Shown here piece by piece: positions 6,812-14,171 of a stretch of 20,279 nt of DNA; the first letter of the stretch is position 1, and each line of letters starts with the position of its first letter. Source of the DNA: Pseudomonadota bacterium (GTDB lineage: Bacteria; Pseudomonadota; Gammaproteobacteria; Arenicellales; Arenicellaceae). Made by a program: the position numbers and the translations under genes. Location of the stretch: assembly GCA_018660405.1 (NCBI GenBank), contig JABJKL010000192.1, positions 1-20,279 of the forward strand, written 5' to 3'. Below the pieces are notes generated by a model. The model saw only the letters and a program-made list of their open reading frames with translations. It did no database searches and was not told where the DNA came from.

Positions 6812-9085
6812 ATGCTATCAGCTGAACTTGAAAAAACCATTAGTTTTGCGGTGCAAGTAGCGCAAGAGGCACAGCATGAATTTGTCACTACCGAGCATTT
6901 ACTGCTGGCTCTTTTGGACAATCATTCTGCGCAACAAGTGGTAGCGGTCTGTGGCGGCGACATTGAGTCCTTGCGATTGGATTTGGTAAAGTTCATGGAG
7001 GAGCACCTTCCACATTTGCCCGATGAAGAAGAATTTCAAACGCAGCCTAGCATCGGATTTCAGCGTGTAATCCAACGTGCAGTCTTGCATGTGCAAGGCT
7101 CAGGCAAGGGGCAGGTTGAGGGCGCAAATGTGCTGATCGCGCTGTTTGCGGAAAAAGATTCTTATGCAGCGTATTTTCTCGACCAGCAAGACATCACCCG
7201 TTACGACGCGGTGAGTTACGTTTCTCACGGTGCTTTAGCAGACGATAGTGGCGAAGTGCCGGTTTTGCCAGGGCCTGAACAAGCTGATGAAGGCAAGCAG
7301 GCCAGTCCACTTGATTTATATACTCAAAATTTAAATGAGCTCGCCTCACAAGGTCGTATTGATCCGCTGATTGGTCGGGAGAAGGAACTGGAACGTACCG
7401 TGCAAATTTTGTGTCGTCGGCGAAAAAACAACCCACTATTTGTAGGCGAATCCGGCGTGGGGAAGACCGCTATTGCAGAAGGCTTGGCCAAGCGTATCGT
7501 TGAAGAAGATGTCCCGGATGTGCTAAGCGGCGCGACTATTTATTCACTGGATATGGGCGCCTTGCTTGCCGGAACCAAGTATCGAGGTGATTTCGAAAAA
7601 CGTTTGAAGGCGGTGCTTCGTGCGCTGAATAAGGAGCCGGAAGCCATACTGTTTATTGATGAGATTCACACGATAATTGGTGCCGGTGCTGCATCAGGTG
7701 GCGCGATGGACGCTTCCAATTTGCTTAAGCCGTCGCTTTCTTCCGGGGACTTGCGATGTATAGGTTCGACCACTTATCAGGAATACCGGGGTATTTTTGA
7801 AAAAGACCGGGCCTTGTCGCGACGTTTTCAGAAAATAGACATTGAACAGCCAAGCCTTGAAGAGACCATACTCATTCTTAAGGGATTAAAGTCTCGGTTT
7901 GAGGAACACCATCAGGTGAGTTATACCCCGGAAGCTATTCGTACCGCAGCCGAACTGGCCGAGCGCTATATCAGCGATCGATTTATGCCGGATAAGGCAA
8001 TCGATGTTATTGACGAGGCGGGTGCTCGTGCGCGGTTGAAAAAGTCCGCGGATGCTGAGGAAGGTGAACCCATTATTGTCGACGTGCGCGAAATGGAAGA
8101 AGTGGTGGCAAGTATGGCGCGTATTCCAGCCAAAACGGTATCGACCACGGATGTTGACGCGCTTAAGAATCTTGAACGCAACCTGAAGCTGGTCGTGTTC
8201 GGTCAGGATGATGCGATTCAGGCGTTGTCCTCGGCGATCAAGATGTCACGATCAGGTTTGGGTAATCCGGACAAACCGATAGGCTCATTTTTGTTTTCTG
8301 GGCCTACTGGCGTGGGAAAAACAGAGGTGACAAAGCAACTTGCGCACGTTATGGGTGTGGAGCTGATTCGATTCGATATGTCTGAGTATATGGAACGGCA
8401 TACCGTCTCGCGTTTGATTGGTGCACCCCCGGGTTATGTGGGTTATGACCAGGGAGGGCTTATGACCGATGAAATTAATAAGCATCCACATTGTGTTGTG
8501 TTGCTGGATGAAATCGAGAAGGCACACCCAGATGTATTTAATCTATTGCTGCAAGTGATGGATCACGGTGCGCTGACGGATAATAACGGTCGAAAAGCCG
8601 ATTTTCGAAATGTGATTTTGGTAATGACTACCAACGCTGGAGCGAGTGCGGTCTCTCGCAATAGTGTCGGTTTTAAGCAGCAGGACAACAGCACGGATGA
8701 TACAGAGGCAATTCAGAAACTGTTTACTCCGGAATTTCGAAATCGAATTGACGCGACCATTCGTTTTAATCCGCTGAGCCGCGAAGTCTTGGCCATGGTC
8801 GTGGATAAAGAGCTCTTACAGGTGGAGCGTCAACTGGAAGATAAAGATGTCTCTCTTGAGGTTGATCAAAGTGCGCGTGATTGGTTGGCCGAGCATGGCT
8901 ACGATCCACAAATGGGGGCGCGGCCTTTAGCGCGATTAATTCAAAATGAAGTGAAGCGAGGTTTGGCAGACGAACTCTTATTTGGCAAACTAGCCAAAGG
9001 TGGCACTGTACTGTTGAGTGCAGATAATGACAAACTCAAGTTCAGCATCAAGGCGAAGAAGTCAAAAGATCTGGTTGCGGTTTAA
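6812..9085 (+). CDS. clpA: ATP-dependent Clp protease ATP-binding subunit ClpA
   Basis: ClpA is the AAA+ unfoldase hexamer that feeds substrates into ClpP and receives N-degron substrates from ClpS. Its 757 residues match E. coli ClpA (758). The N-terminal double-Clp domain begins MLSAELEKTISFAV, with HEFVTTEHLLLALL. Walker A motifs are GESGVGKT (212-219) in D1 and GPTGVGKT (497-504) in D2. Walker B elements are AILFIDEIH and CVVLLDEIEKAHPD. GAPPGYVGYDQGG is the D2 pore-loop region. The ClpP-docking loop is VGF at 619-621, equivalent to IGL/IGF, so it should partner ClpP. It ends in a 4 bp convergent overlap with the DUF3108 gene and has no terminator that I can see. Confidence 0.98.
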   Translation: MLSAELEKTISFAVQVAQEAQHEFVTTEHLLLALLDNHSAQQVVAVCGGDIESLRLDLVKFMEEHLPHLPDEEEFQTQPSIGFQRVIQRAVLHVQGSGKGQVEGANVLIALFAEKDSYAAYFLDQQDITRYDAVSYVSHGALADDSGEVPVLPGPEQADEGKQASPLDLYTQNLNELASQGRIDPLIGREKELERTVQILCRRRKNNPLFVGESGVGKTAIAEGLAKRIVEEDVPDVLSGATIYSLDMGALLAGTKYRGDFEKRLKAVLRALNKEPEAILFIDEIHTIIGAGAASGGAMDASNLLKPSLSSGDLRCIGSTTYQEYRGIFEKDRALSRRFQKIDIEQPSLEETILILKGLKSRFEEHHQVSYTPEAIRTAAELAERYISDRFMPDKAIDVIDEAGARARLKKSADAEEGEPIIVDVREMEEVVASMARIPAKTVSTTDVDALKNLERNLKLVVFGQDDAIQALSSAIKMSRSGLGNPDKPIGSFLFSGPTGVGKTEVTKQLAHVMGVELIRFDMSEYMERHTVSRLIGAPPGYVGYDQGGLMTDEINKHPHCVVLLDEIEKAHPDVFNLLLQVMDHGALTDNNGRKADFRNVILVMTTNAGASAVSRNSVGFKQQDNSTDDTEAIQKLFTPEFRNRIDATIRFNPLSREVLAMVVDKELLQVERQLEDKDVSLEVDQSARDWLAEHGYDPQMGARPLARLIQNEVKRGLADELLFGKLAKGGTVLLSADNDKLKFSIKAKKSKDLVAV

Positions 9086-9816
9086 ACCCCATCAATTGAT
9101 TCGATTTCCATTATCGTGGTTCGTGAAGGTCGCTTTTCAACCGTTCGCACCAACACATATTGTTTATCCTCAGCCAGCCAAAGCGTGAGAGTTCGGTCAG
9201 GGTTATCCACGCGTTGTAGTTCAATTTTGACCGTGTTGAGTTCCCCCATCGCTGTATTGATTGCCTCATTGTTAATACCGAGCACGGCATAACCACGAAT
9301 GCGACGTGATATTCCATCAACGATATAGAATGGTTCGTCCGCGCTAATCTGTCCTTTGGACATCGTGGCCGCAAACGGCATATTGCAACCATCGACTATA
9401 TAGCCTTCAGGCATATCCAGAGTTGTTTCTTCTTCCGGTCCAAAACTGAGTGTTCGATTCTCCCAATCGAAGCTGGTGTCATTCTGGTATGCCCCGCGGC
9501 CTGTTTTTGAGGAAGAATAGCCATGTGAAACGACTTTTAGACCATCAAAATCAAAAGAACATGATTCGAGCAAGTCGCCACCTAGCAAGATGGATGCGAG
9601 CCCTTCAGCACGCGTTTCAGATGTGCTTTGATACGCTTCACCTTCGAGCGAAAGCTGCTTAACTACAGTGCCCAATTTAGCGCCACCCAATTTTAGGGTG
9701 TAACTCAAGATAAGATTGTCAGGTAACTGGGCGGCCGAGCTCGTGCTACATACTAATAGTACGGCTGTCACGGTCATACGGGCCAGACAAGAATAGGGTT
9801 TTGATATTTTTATCAT
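9082..9816 (-). CDS. Exported DUF3108 domain protein
   Basis: This 244-residue protein has an N-terminal signal sequence (basic start, hydrophobic VTAVLLVCSTSSAA, likely cleavage near AA-Q at about residue 29) and a beta-rich mature part. The segments LILSYTLKLGGAKLGTV, SSSKTGRGAYQNDTSFDW and TVKIELQRVDNPDRTLTLWLAEDKQYVLVR are typical of DUF3108 proteins, presumed periplasmic. Its molecular role is not known. Its place immediately downstream of purN is as in Pseudomonas, suggesting co-transcription with purM-purN, although 72 bp separate it from purN (or more if a later start is used). The stop codon overlaps that of convergent clpA. Confidence 0.85.
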   Translation of the reverse strand: MIKISKPYSCLARMTVTAVLLVCSTSSAAQLPDNLILSYTLKLGGAKLGTVVKQLSLEGEAYQSTSETRAEGLASILLGGDLLESCSFDFDGLKVVSHGYSSSKTGRGAYQNDTSFDWENRTLSFGPEEETTLDMPEGYIVDGCNMPFAATMSKGQISADEPFYIVDGISRRIRGYAVLGINNEAINTAMGELNTVKIELQRVDNPDRTLTLWLAEDKQYVLVRTVEKRPSRTTIMEIESIDGV

Positions 9817-9888
9817 CGCGCGACTTTATAGAGTTGGACCAAGGGGTGAAAGCTAAATGGCGTTTGCGTAATGTTGAGGAATCCCTGT

Positions 9889-10548
9889 TTAATTGAAAGT
9901 GATGACCTGTTTGGCACTTTTTTCGCCATCGAGGAGTACACCATCAGCAGTTACACTGAGCCGTCCCTCAGCAAACCATTTGATGGCCAAAGGATAAATC
10001 TGATGCTCAATGGAATGGACACGTTGTTGCAGTGTTTCTGCTGTGTCATCACTATTAATTTTCAATTTACCTTGAATAATTACCGGGCCTTTATCGAGTT
10101 CGGGAATCACAAAATGAACGCTGGCCCCGTGCGATTTTTCGCTATCTTCCAATACTCGTTGATGGGTATTCAGGCCCGTGTAATTTGGCAGTAAGGATGG
10201 GTGAATATTGATCAGGCGATTCTCAAAATGTTTTACAAAGCCGTTACTGAGAATTCGCATGAACCCAGCCAAAACGACCAATTCAGCTTGCCATTCACGC
10301 AGTTGGGTGAGTAATGAACGATCAAATGTTTCTCGACTCGAGAATTGACCATGCGGAATGCATCGTTCAGGAATACCTGCGTTACGTGCTCGCTCCAGGC
10401 CATAGACGCCTTCCTTGTTTGAGATAACACCGACGATATCAATGGGTAGATCGCCGGTTTGCGAGCCATCGATGAATGTTTGCAAGTTACTGCCGAAGCC
10501 GGAAACCAACACCGCAACTCTTGTCAGAACTCTGGTCTTGCGTGTCAT
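9889..10548 (-). CDS. purN: Phosphoribosylglycinamide formyltransferase PurN
   Basis: PurN transfers the formyl group of 10-formyl-THF to GAR, the third step of purine synthesis. Numbering from the ATG at 10548 gives 219 residues (E. coli 212). The phosphate-binding loop is SGFGSNLQTFID near the N-terminus. The catalytic residues are N114 and H116 in NIHPSLLPNYTGLNTH and D152 in ELDKGPVIIQG; their spacing of 38 equals that of E. coli N106 and D144. The frame is open four codons further up, to a TTG at 10560, which is better placed behind a purine-rich AGGGGCGG near 10572-10579. The start is therefore uncertain between these two. The gene follows purM closely in an apparent purM-purN operon. 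Confidence 0.96.
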   Translation of the reverse strand: MTRKTRVLTRVAVLVSGFGSNLQTFIDGSQTGDLPIDIVGVISNKEGVYGLERARNAGIPERCIPHGQFSSRETFDRSLLTQLREWQAELVVLAGFMRILSNGFVKHFENRLINIHPSLLPNYTGLNTHQRVLEDSEKSHGASVHFVIPELDKGPVIIQGKLKINSDDTAETLQQRVHSIEHQIYPLAIKWFAEGRLSVTADGVLLDGEKSAKQVITFN

Positions 10549-10577
10549 TAATTTGGGCAAGCGTGTGAGAACCGCCC

Positions 10578-11627
10578 CTAGCGAATGATGACCGGCTCGG
10601 CAGTTCGGCCGCTATGAAGCTCACCAATGATTATGGAATGTTGATCGTTAGCGGCAAGATTAGCGATGGTGGCATCGGCATCGCCAGCGGCTACGCACAA
10701 AATCATACCGAGGCCGCAGTTAAAGGTTCGATACAATTCAGCTTGCTCGATGCCGCCTTCGGATTTTAGCCAGTCAAAAATAGTCGGCCAGGTCCAGGTC
10801 TTTTGATCAATGATTGCATGAGAGTCTTCGGGTAAAACACGCGCCAGATTACCAGGAATGCCGCCACCAGTGATATGCGCGAGCGCGTGCACATCCACTT
10901 CAGCGAGAAGATCCAGGATGGGCTTAACGTAAATACGGGTGGGCGCCATTACATGCTCAAGCAGTGTTTTACCTTCTAATTGCATATTTAAGTCGACCGA
11001 AGCCCGCTCGATGACTTTGCGGATAAGCGAGTAGCCGTTGGAGTGTGGGCCGGTAGAAGGTAATCCAATCAATACGTTGCCTGCGGCGACTTTAGTACCG
11101 TCAATAATTCGGTCTTTCTCTACTGCGCCAACACAAAAACCGGCCAGGTCGTACTCGCCATCGGAATACATGCCGGGCATTTCGGCAGTTTCGCCGCCGA
11201 TAAGCGCCGCACCCGCTTGCAAGCAGCCTTCTGCGATGCCTTCGATTACCGCGGCAGCGGTTACGGGGTTGAGCTTGCCGGTGGCAAAGTAATCCAAAAA
11301 GAACAAAGGTTCTGCGCCTTGTACCAGCACATCGTTGACACACATTCCAACCAGATCGATTCCAATGGTATTGTGCACTCCGCAATCGAAAGCGAGTTTG
11401 AGCTTGGTGCCTACGCCATCGGTGCCTGAAACCAGCACGGGACGCTTATACGACTCAGGAATTTCGAATAGAGCGCCGAAGCCGCCCAGGCCACCCAAAC
11501 AGCCATCACGCTTTGTCGATTTGGCGAATGGTTTTATCGCGTCAATAAAACGGTCGCCGGCATCAATATCGACGCCAGCGTCTTTGTAGCTGAGATTATT
11601 TTTTGATGAATTGCGGGCTTGAGTCAC
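10578..11627 (-). CDS. purM: Phosphoribosylformylglycinamidine cyclo-ligase (AIR synthetase) PurM
   Basis: PurM closes the imidazole ring of AIR using ATP. Conserved segments run the full length: LSYKDAGVDIDAG at the start, GGLGGFGALFEIP, VLVSGTDGVGTKLKLA, IGIDLVGMCVNDVLVQGAEP, GGETAEMPGMY, GPHSNGYSLIRK and YRTFNCGLGMI. The open frame extends up to a GTG at 11720 (380 residues), but those 31 extra residues have no family counterpart. I place the start at the in-frame GTG at 11625-11627, giving 349 residues against 345 in E. coli. A promoter-like -10 box sits only seven bases before this GTG, which would make the message leaderless. No Shine-Dalgarno sequence precedes it. purN follows at close spacing. 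Confidence 0.95.
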   Translation of the reverse strand: MTQARNSSKNNLSYKDAGVDIDAGDRFIDAIKPFAKSTKRDGCLGGLGGFGALFEIPESYKRPVLVSGTDGVGTKLKLAFDCGVHNTIGIDLVGMCVNDVLVQGAEPLFFLDYFATGKLNPVTAAAVIEGIAEGCLQAGAALIGGETAEMPGMYSDGEYDLAGFCVGAVEKDRIIDGTKVAAGNVLIGLPSTGPHSNGYSLIRKVIERASVDLNMQLEGKTLLEHVMAPTRIYVKPILDLLAEVDVHALAHITGGGIPGNLARVLPEDSHAIIDQKTWTWPTIFDWLKSEGGIEQAELYRTFNCGLGMILCVAAGDADATIANLAANDQHSIIIGELHSGRTAEPVIIR

Positions 11628-11633
11628 GCCGGT

Positions 11634-11661
11634 ATTGTACCGGAATCTGGTTGACGGCCAA
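11634..11661 (-). promoter_or_regulatory. Candidate purM promoter abutting its GTG start
   Basis: On the minus strand TTGGCC (11661-11656) is followed after 16 bases by TACAAT (11639-11634), matching the -35 and -10 consensus at four and five of six positions. Transcription would begin about seven bases on, at or beside the G of the GTG at 11627. The pair lies inside the over-long open frame to 11720, which argues that this upstream part is not coding. I found no PurR-type operator. Confidence 0.4.
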
Positions 11662-11752
11662 CCGAATTCCGACTTGTTAAACCAGCGGTTGTTCCACGCT
11701 TGAATGCGCGGGATAATCACGTCATAAGTAAAATATACCGAGGATTCCTCTT

Positions 11753-12313
11753 GTGGTCTTTGTACCCAATATTTTGACAGTAATACGCCTGGCCCTGGTG
11801 CCGCTGTTTATTATTCTGATCGACGAGAGTCGATTTGGAGCAGCTCTGGTGGTTTTTATTGTGGCAGGCCTTACCGATGCGCTGGATGGTTTTATCGCCC
11901 AGCGTTTTAATTGTGAAACCAAAATAGGCGCGATTTTGGACCCTTTGGCTGACAAGGCTTTACTCATAGCGGCATATCTTGTGTTGGCGGGTATCGAGAA
12001 AATTCCTTTCTGGCTAATGATTGTCGTGGTGTCCCGAGACATCATAATTTTGGGAGGTTGCTTGTTGATTACTTTGATCGACAAAATGCCGGATATGTCT
12101 CCTTCCAAACTGAGCAAATTGAATACGGTTTTGCAGATTTTGGCCGTTGTTGTGGTATTGGCGACTTTGGCGGGTTGGTTTGATCTTACTGCACAGCTAA
12201 CTATTTTTTATTACGCAGTATTCGTATCGTCGGTACTCAGTGGCACATTTTATGTGTGGCAGTGGGGTTTTTCGTTGAACCGAAGTGCCGAGATGTACGA
12301 GCCAAAAAAATGA
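11753..12313 (+). CDS. CDP-alcohol phosphatidyltransferase, PgsA-like membrane enzyme
   Basis: This 186-residue integral membrane protein matches the family of CDP-diacylglycerol--glycerol-3-phosphate 3-phosphatidyltransferase (PgsA), which makes phosphatidylglycerol phosphate. VPNILTVIRLALVPLF is the typical amphipathic start. The catalytic motif appears as D42, D45-G46, A49, G59, D63 and D67 in TDALDGFIAQRFN and KIGAILDPLADK. The Arg of the DGxxAR element is Gln (Q50). Several hydrophobic stretches span residues 8-23, 29-41, 69-80, 86-108 and 122-160. The GTG start has AGGA eight bases upstream (11741-11744). The stop overlaps the hda start as ATGA, so the two are probably translationally coupled. 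It is likely a second, PgsA-like paralogue, as the main pgsA is usually next to uvrC; that is inference. Confidence 0.88.
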   Translation: MVFVPNILTVIRLALVPLFIILIDESRFGAALVVFIVAGLTDALDGFIAQRFNCETKIGAILDPLADKALLIAAYLVLAGIEKIPFWLMIVVVSRDIIILGGCLLITLIDKMPDMSPSKLSKLNTVLQILAVVVVLATLAGWFDLTAQLTIFYYAVFVSSVLSGTFYVWQWGFSLNRSAEMYEPKK

Positions 12314-13026
12314 CCCAACAAATGGCCTTGCCTCTTCGGGTAAATGACGGTGCGCGATTTGATAATTTTTATTTAGGGCCAAATACTGCGGTAGTGAAGG
12401 CATTTGAGCAGATGTTTATGGGCACGGTGAATTTACCGCTAAACCCTGTTTTGTTGTTTGGTCATACCGGCACGGGCAAAAGCCACCTGCTCTATGCCAT
12501 CGTCAATCATTTAAGCCAGTTCGACCAAACATCACAGCCAGGTCTACGGTCAAGTTATCTGGCGTTGTCCGATGCTTCAATTTCTCCCGATATGCTAGAA
12601 GTTCTAGAGGTTGATCAAATTATATTACTGGATGATGTCCACGTTTGGGCGGGAGACATTGCGCGCGAACAAGCTCTGTTTGGCCTGTATGAACGAGTGA
12701 AGCAAGCCCAAGGTATGTGGGTAGCGAGTTCTCATGCGAGTGCCGATGAGTCAGGTTTTATACTGCCAGATCTTGTGAGTCGCTTATCAAGTGGATTGCA
12801 GTTTCAGTTGCGCGCCTTGTCTGAAATCGAGCGTATGGAGGCTTTGAAGCTAAGGGCAGAGGTTCGAGGGTTTAAACTGGCCGATGAGCCTGTTCGTTAT
12901 TTGGTTAAGCATTTCTCTCGCGATATGCACAGTTTGTTTCAGTTATTGGAAACCATGGATGCGAAAACTTTGCAGGCAGGTCGAAAAATAACGGTGCCAT
13001 TTTTAAAGGAAATCCTTTCGCAGTGA
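12310..13026 (+). CDS. hda: DnaA regulatory inactivator Hda
   Basis: Hda is the AAA+ protein that, bound to the DNA-loaded sliding clamp, stimulates hydrolysis of DnaA-ATP and so limits re-initiation. The frame is open from 12256, but the ATG at 12310 is the correct start: it overlaps the stop of the preceding gene (ATGA) and brings the clamp-binding motif (QMALPL, residues 4-9, like QLSLPL in E. coli) to the N-terminus. That gives 238 residues. Walker A is GHTGTGKS at 51-58, fuller than the degenerate P-loop of E. coli Hda. Walker B is IILLDDVH at 104-111, and the box VII arginine is R158 in LVSRLSSGL. The C-terminal end TVPFLKEIL resembles E. coli TIPFVKEIL. In Pseudomonas hda sits in the same neighbourhood between purM and wrbA. 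Confidence 0.95.
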   Translation: MTQQMALPLRVNDGARFDNFYLGPNTAVVKAFEQMFMGTVNLPLNPVLLFGHTGTGKSHLLYAIVNHLSQFDQTSQPGLRSSYLALSDASISPDMLEVLEVDQIILLDDVHVWAGDIAREQALFGLYERVKQAQGMWVASSHASADESGFILPDLVSRLSSGLQFQLRALSEIERMEALKLRAEVRGFKLADEPVRYLVKHFSRDMHSLFQLLETMDAKTLQAGRKITVPFLKEILSQ

Positions 13027-13158
13027 ATTAAGCAGCACGGTTGGGCAACCACTTGTCACCACCGGGTAGTCCATGTGATTACAAAAGTCGGCGTGCCATC
13101 CAGTAACGTTCACTTCACCAGTCCAGTGCCAGCGCAAGCGACACAACCCACCGATCAT

Positions 13159-13746
13159 TCACAGTTTTAATGTAAGCCTGGCGAGACGTTCGCCCAATGC
13201 CATGGCAATGATTTTTTCTTCTTCGCTGATTTTCACGCCTAAAGCATCGCTTTCGTAGTGGCTGGGTCCATAGGGTGTGCCACCCGAGTTGGTTTTTCGT
13301 AGGGCATGCTCGCTGTAAGGCACGCCGGTAATTAGCATGCCAAGATGCAGTAAGGGCAGCATCATTGATAGCAAGGTGGTTTCTTGTCCGCCATGAAGGG
13401 TCGAGGTCGAAGTAAACACCGCAGCGGGCTTTCCTTCCAGTGAACTATTTACCCAGAGGTTTGCAGTGCCGTCAATGAAGTACTTTAGCGGTGCAGCCAT
13501 ATTGCCAAAGCGGGTAGGGCTACCTAGAGCGAGCGCATCACAATTTGCAAGTTCTTCCAGCGTGCAAAAAGGGTCACCATCTTCAGGTATGTCTGGCTCG
13601 GTAGCTTCGGTAGCGGTGGAAACCTTCGGTACCGTACGCAACATTAGCTCGACCCCCTTCACCTTGCGAGCACCGCGGGCAATGCATGCGGCCAGGTTTT
13701 TGGTCGAGCCTTTATGGCTGTAATAAAGGATTAGAAGAGTTTTCAA
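13159..13746 (-). CDS. wrbA: NAD(P)H:quinone oxidoreductase, WrbA-type flavoprotein
   Basis: A 195-residue flavodoxin-fold enzyme that reduces quinones by two electrons with FMN. The N-terminal LLILYYSHKGSTKNLA is the FMN phosphate-binding region. The WrbA signature SPTRFGNMAAPLKYFIDGT is near residues 75-93. VFTSTSTLHGGQETTLLSM and SGGTPYGPSHY (from about residue 154) also match. The start is a TTG at 13744-13746 that overlaps the arsC stop as TTGA; no in-frame ATG or GTG would preserve the N-terminal strand, so the TTG is well supported. No strong Shine-Dalgarno precedes it, consistent with translational coupling to arsC. Confidence 0.93.
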   Translation of the reverse strand: MKTLLILYYSHKGSTKNLAACIARGARKVKGVELMLRTVPKVSTATEATEPDIPEDGDPFCTLEELANCDALALGSPTRFGNMAAPLKYFIDGTANLWVNSSLEGKPAAVFTSTSTLHGGQETTLLSMMLPLLHLGMLITGVPYSEHALRKTNSGGTPYGPSHYESDALGVKISEEEKIIAMALGERLARLTLKL

Positions 13747-14096
13747 GTTAATAATGTAAGCACATTTTCCGGTGGTCGACCAATGACCACTTGATCCCCG
13801 CCGACCACTATCGGGCGTTCTATCAAGTTTGGGTTGGCGATCATTATTTCAATCAATTGATCCCGACCAAGCGCCTGATTATTGCCTAGTCCGAGCTCAG
13901 TATACTTATCCTCGCCTTTGCGCACCAAGTCGAGTGGTTCCATCTCCAACCCCCGTAAAATACTATCAAGCTGCTGATGATCGGGCGGAGTTTCAAGATA
14001 AAGAACCACCTTGGGTTTTATACCATTATCTTCTAATAACTGCAGTGTCGCACGCGATTTTGAGCAGCGAGGGTTATGGTAAATCACGAATTCCAT
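13743..14096 (-). CDS. arsC: ArsC-family arsenate reductase (glutaredoxin-coupled type)
   Basis: A 117-residue thioredoxin-fold protein of the ArsC/YfgD family, which reduces arsenate with glutathione and glutaredoxin. The catalytic cysteine is C11 in HNPRCSKSR. The three arginines that bind the oxyanion in plasmid R773 ArsC have equivalents at R59, R94 and R107, the last two in IERPIVV and VIGRPPE. No ars regulator or efflux gene is nearby; pairing with wrbA recalls Pseudomonas, where these two are neighbours outside any ars operon. A housekeeping YfgD-like role is therefore as likely as arsenic resistance. It is divergent from yihY and overlaps wrbA by four bases. Confidence 0.92.
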   Translation of the reverse strand: MEFVIYHNPRCSKSRATLQLLEDNGIKPKVVLYLETPPDHQQLDSILRGLEMEPLDLVRKGEDKYTELGLGNNQALGRDQLIEIMIANPNLIERPIVVGGDQVVIGRPPENVLTLLT

Positions 14097-14171
14097 ATAA
14101 CACCAGTTCGGGTTTATTCTCTTTATAGTGTAGTGTATATCAATAGGTTAGAGGTAGCAGGATTCTAGAAT
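14097..14171. promoter_or_regulatory. Divergent arsC / yihY intergenic region
   Basis: This 75 bp spacer must contain the start signals of arsC-wrbA (minus) and yihY (plus). TATAGTGTAGTGTATAT at about 14125-14141 is AT-rich and could supply -10 elements in either direction. I see no clear operator or complete promoter. Confidence 0.3.

Noticed and set aside
11628..11720. 31-codon N-terminal extension of purM
   Set aside because: No PurM family has residues matching it, and a promoter-like pair lies inside it.
11722..12117. 131-codon antisense frame over the phosphatidyltransferase gene
   Set aside because: The plus frame has the full CDP-alcohol catalytic motif and membrane segments; the antisense frame is a low-complexity shadow.
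12256..12309. 18-codon N-terminal extension of hda
   Set aside because: It overlaps the phosphatidyltransferase gene and would move the clamp-binding motif away from the N-terminus. The ATG at 12310 in the ATGA overlap is the better start.
13027..13158. Possible terminator between hda and wrbA (GGTTGGGCAACC)
   Set aside because: The arms are only about five bases and no T-run follows; not a credible intrinsic terminator.
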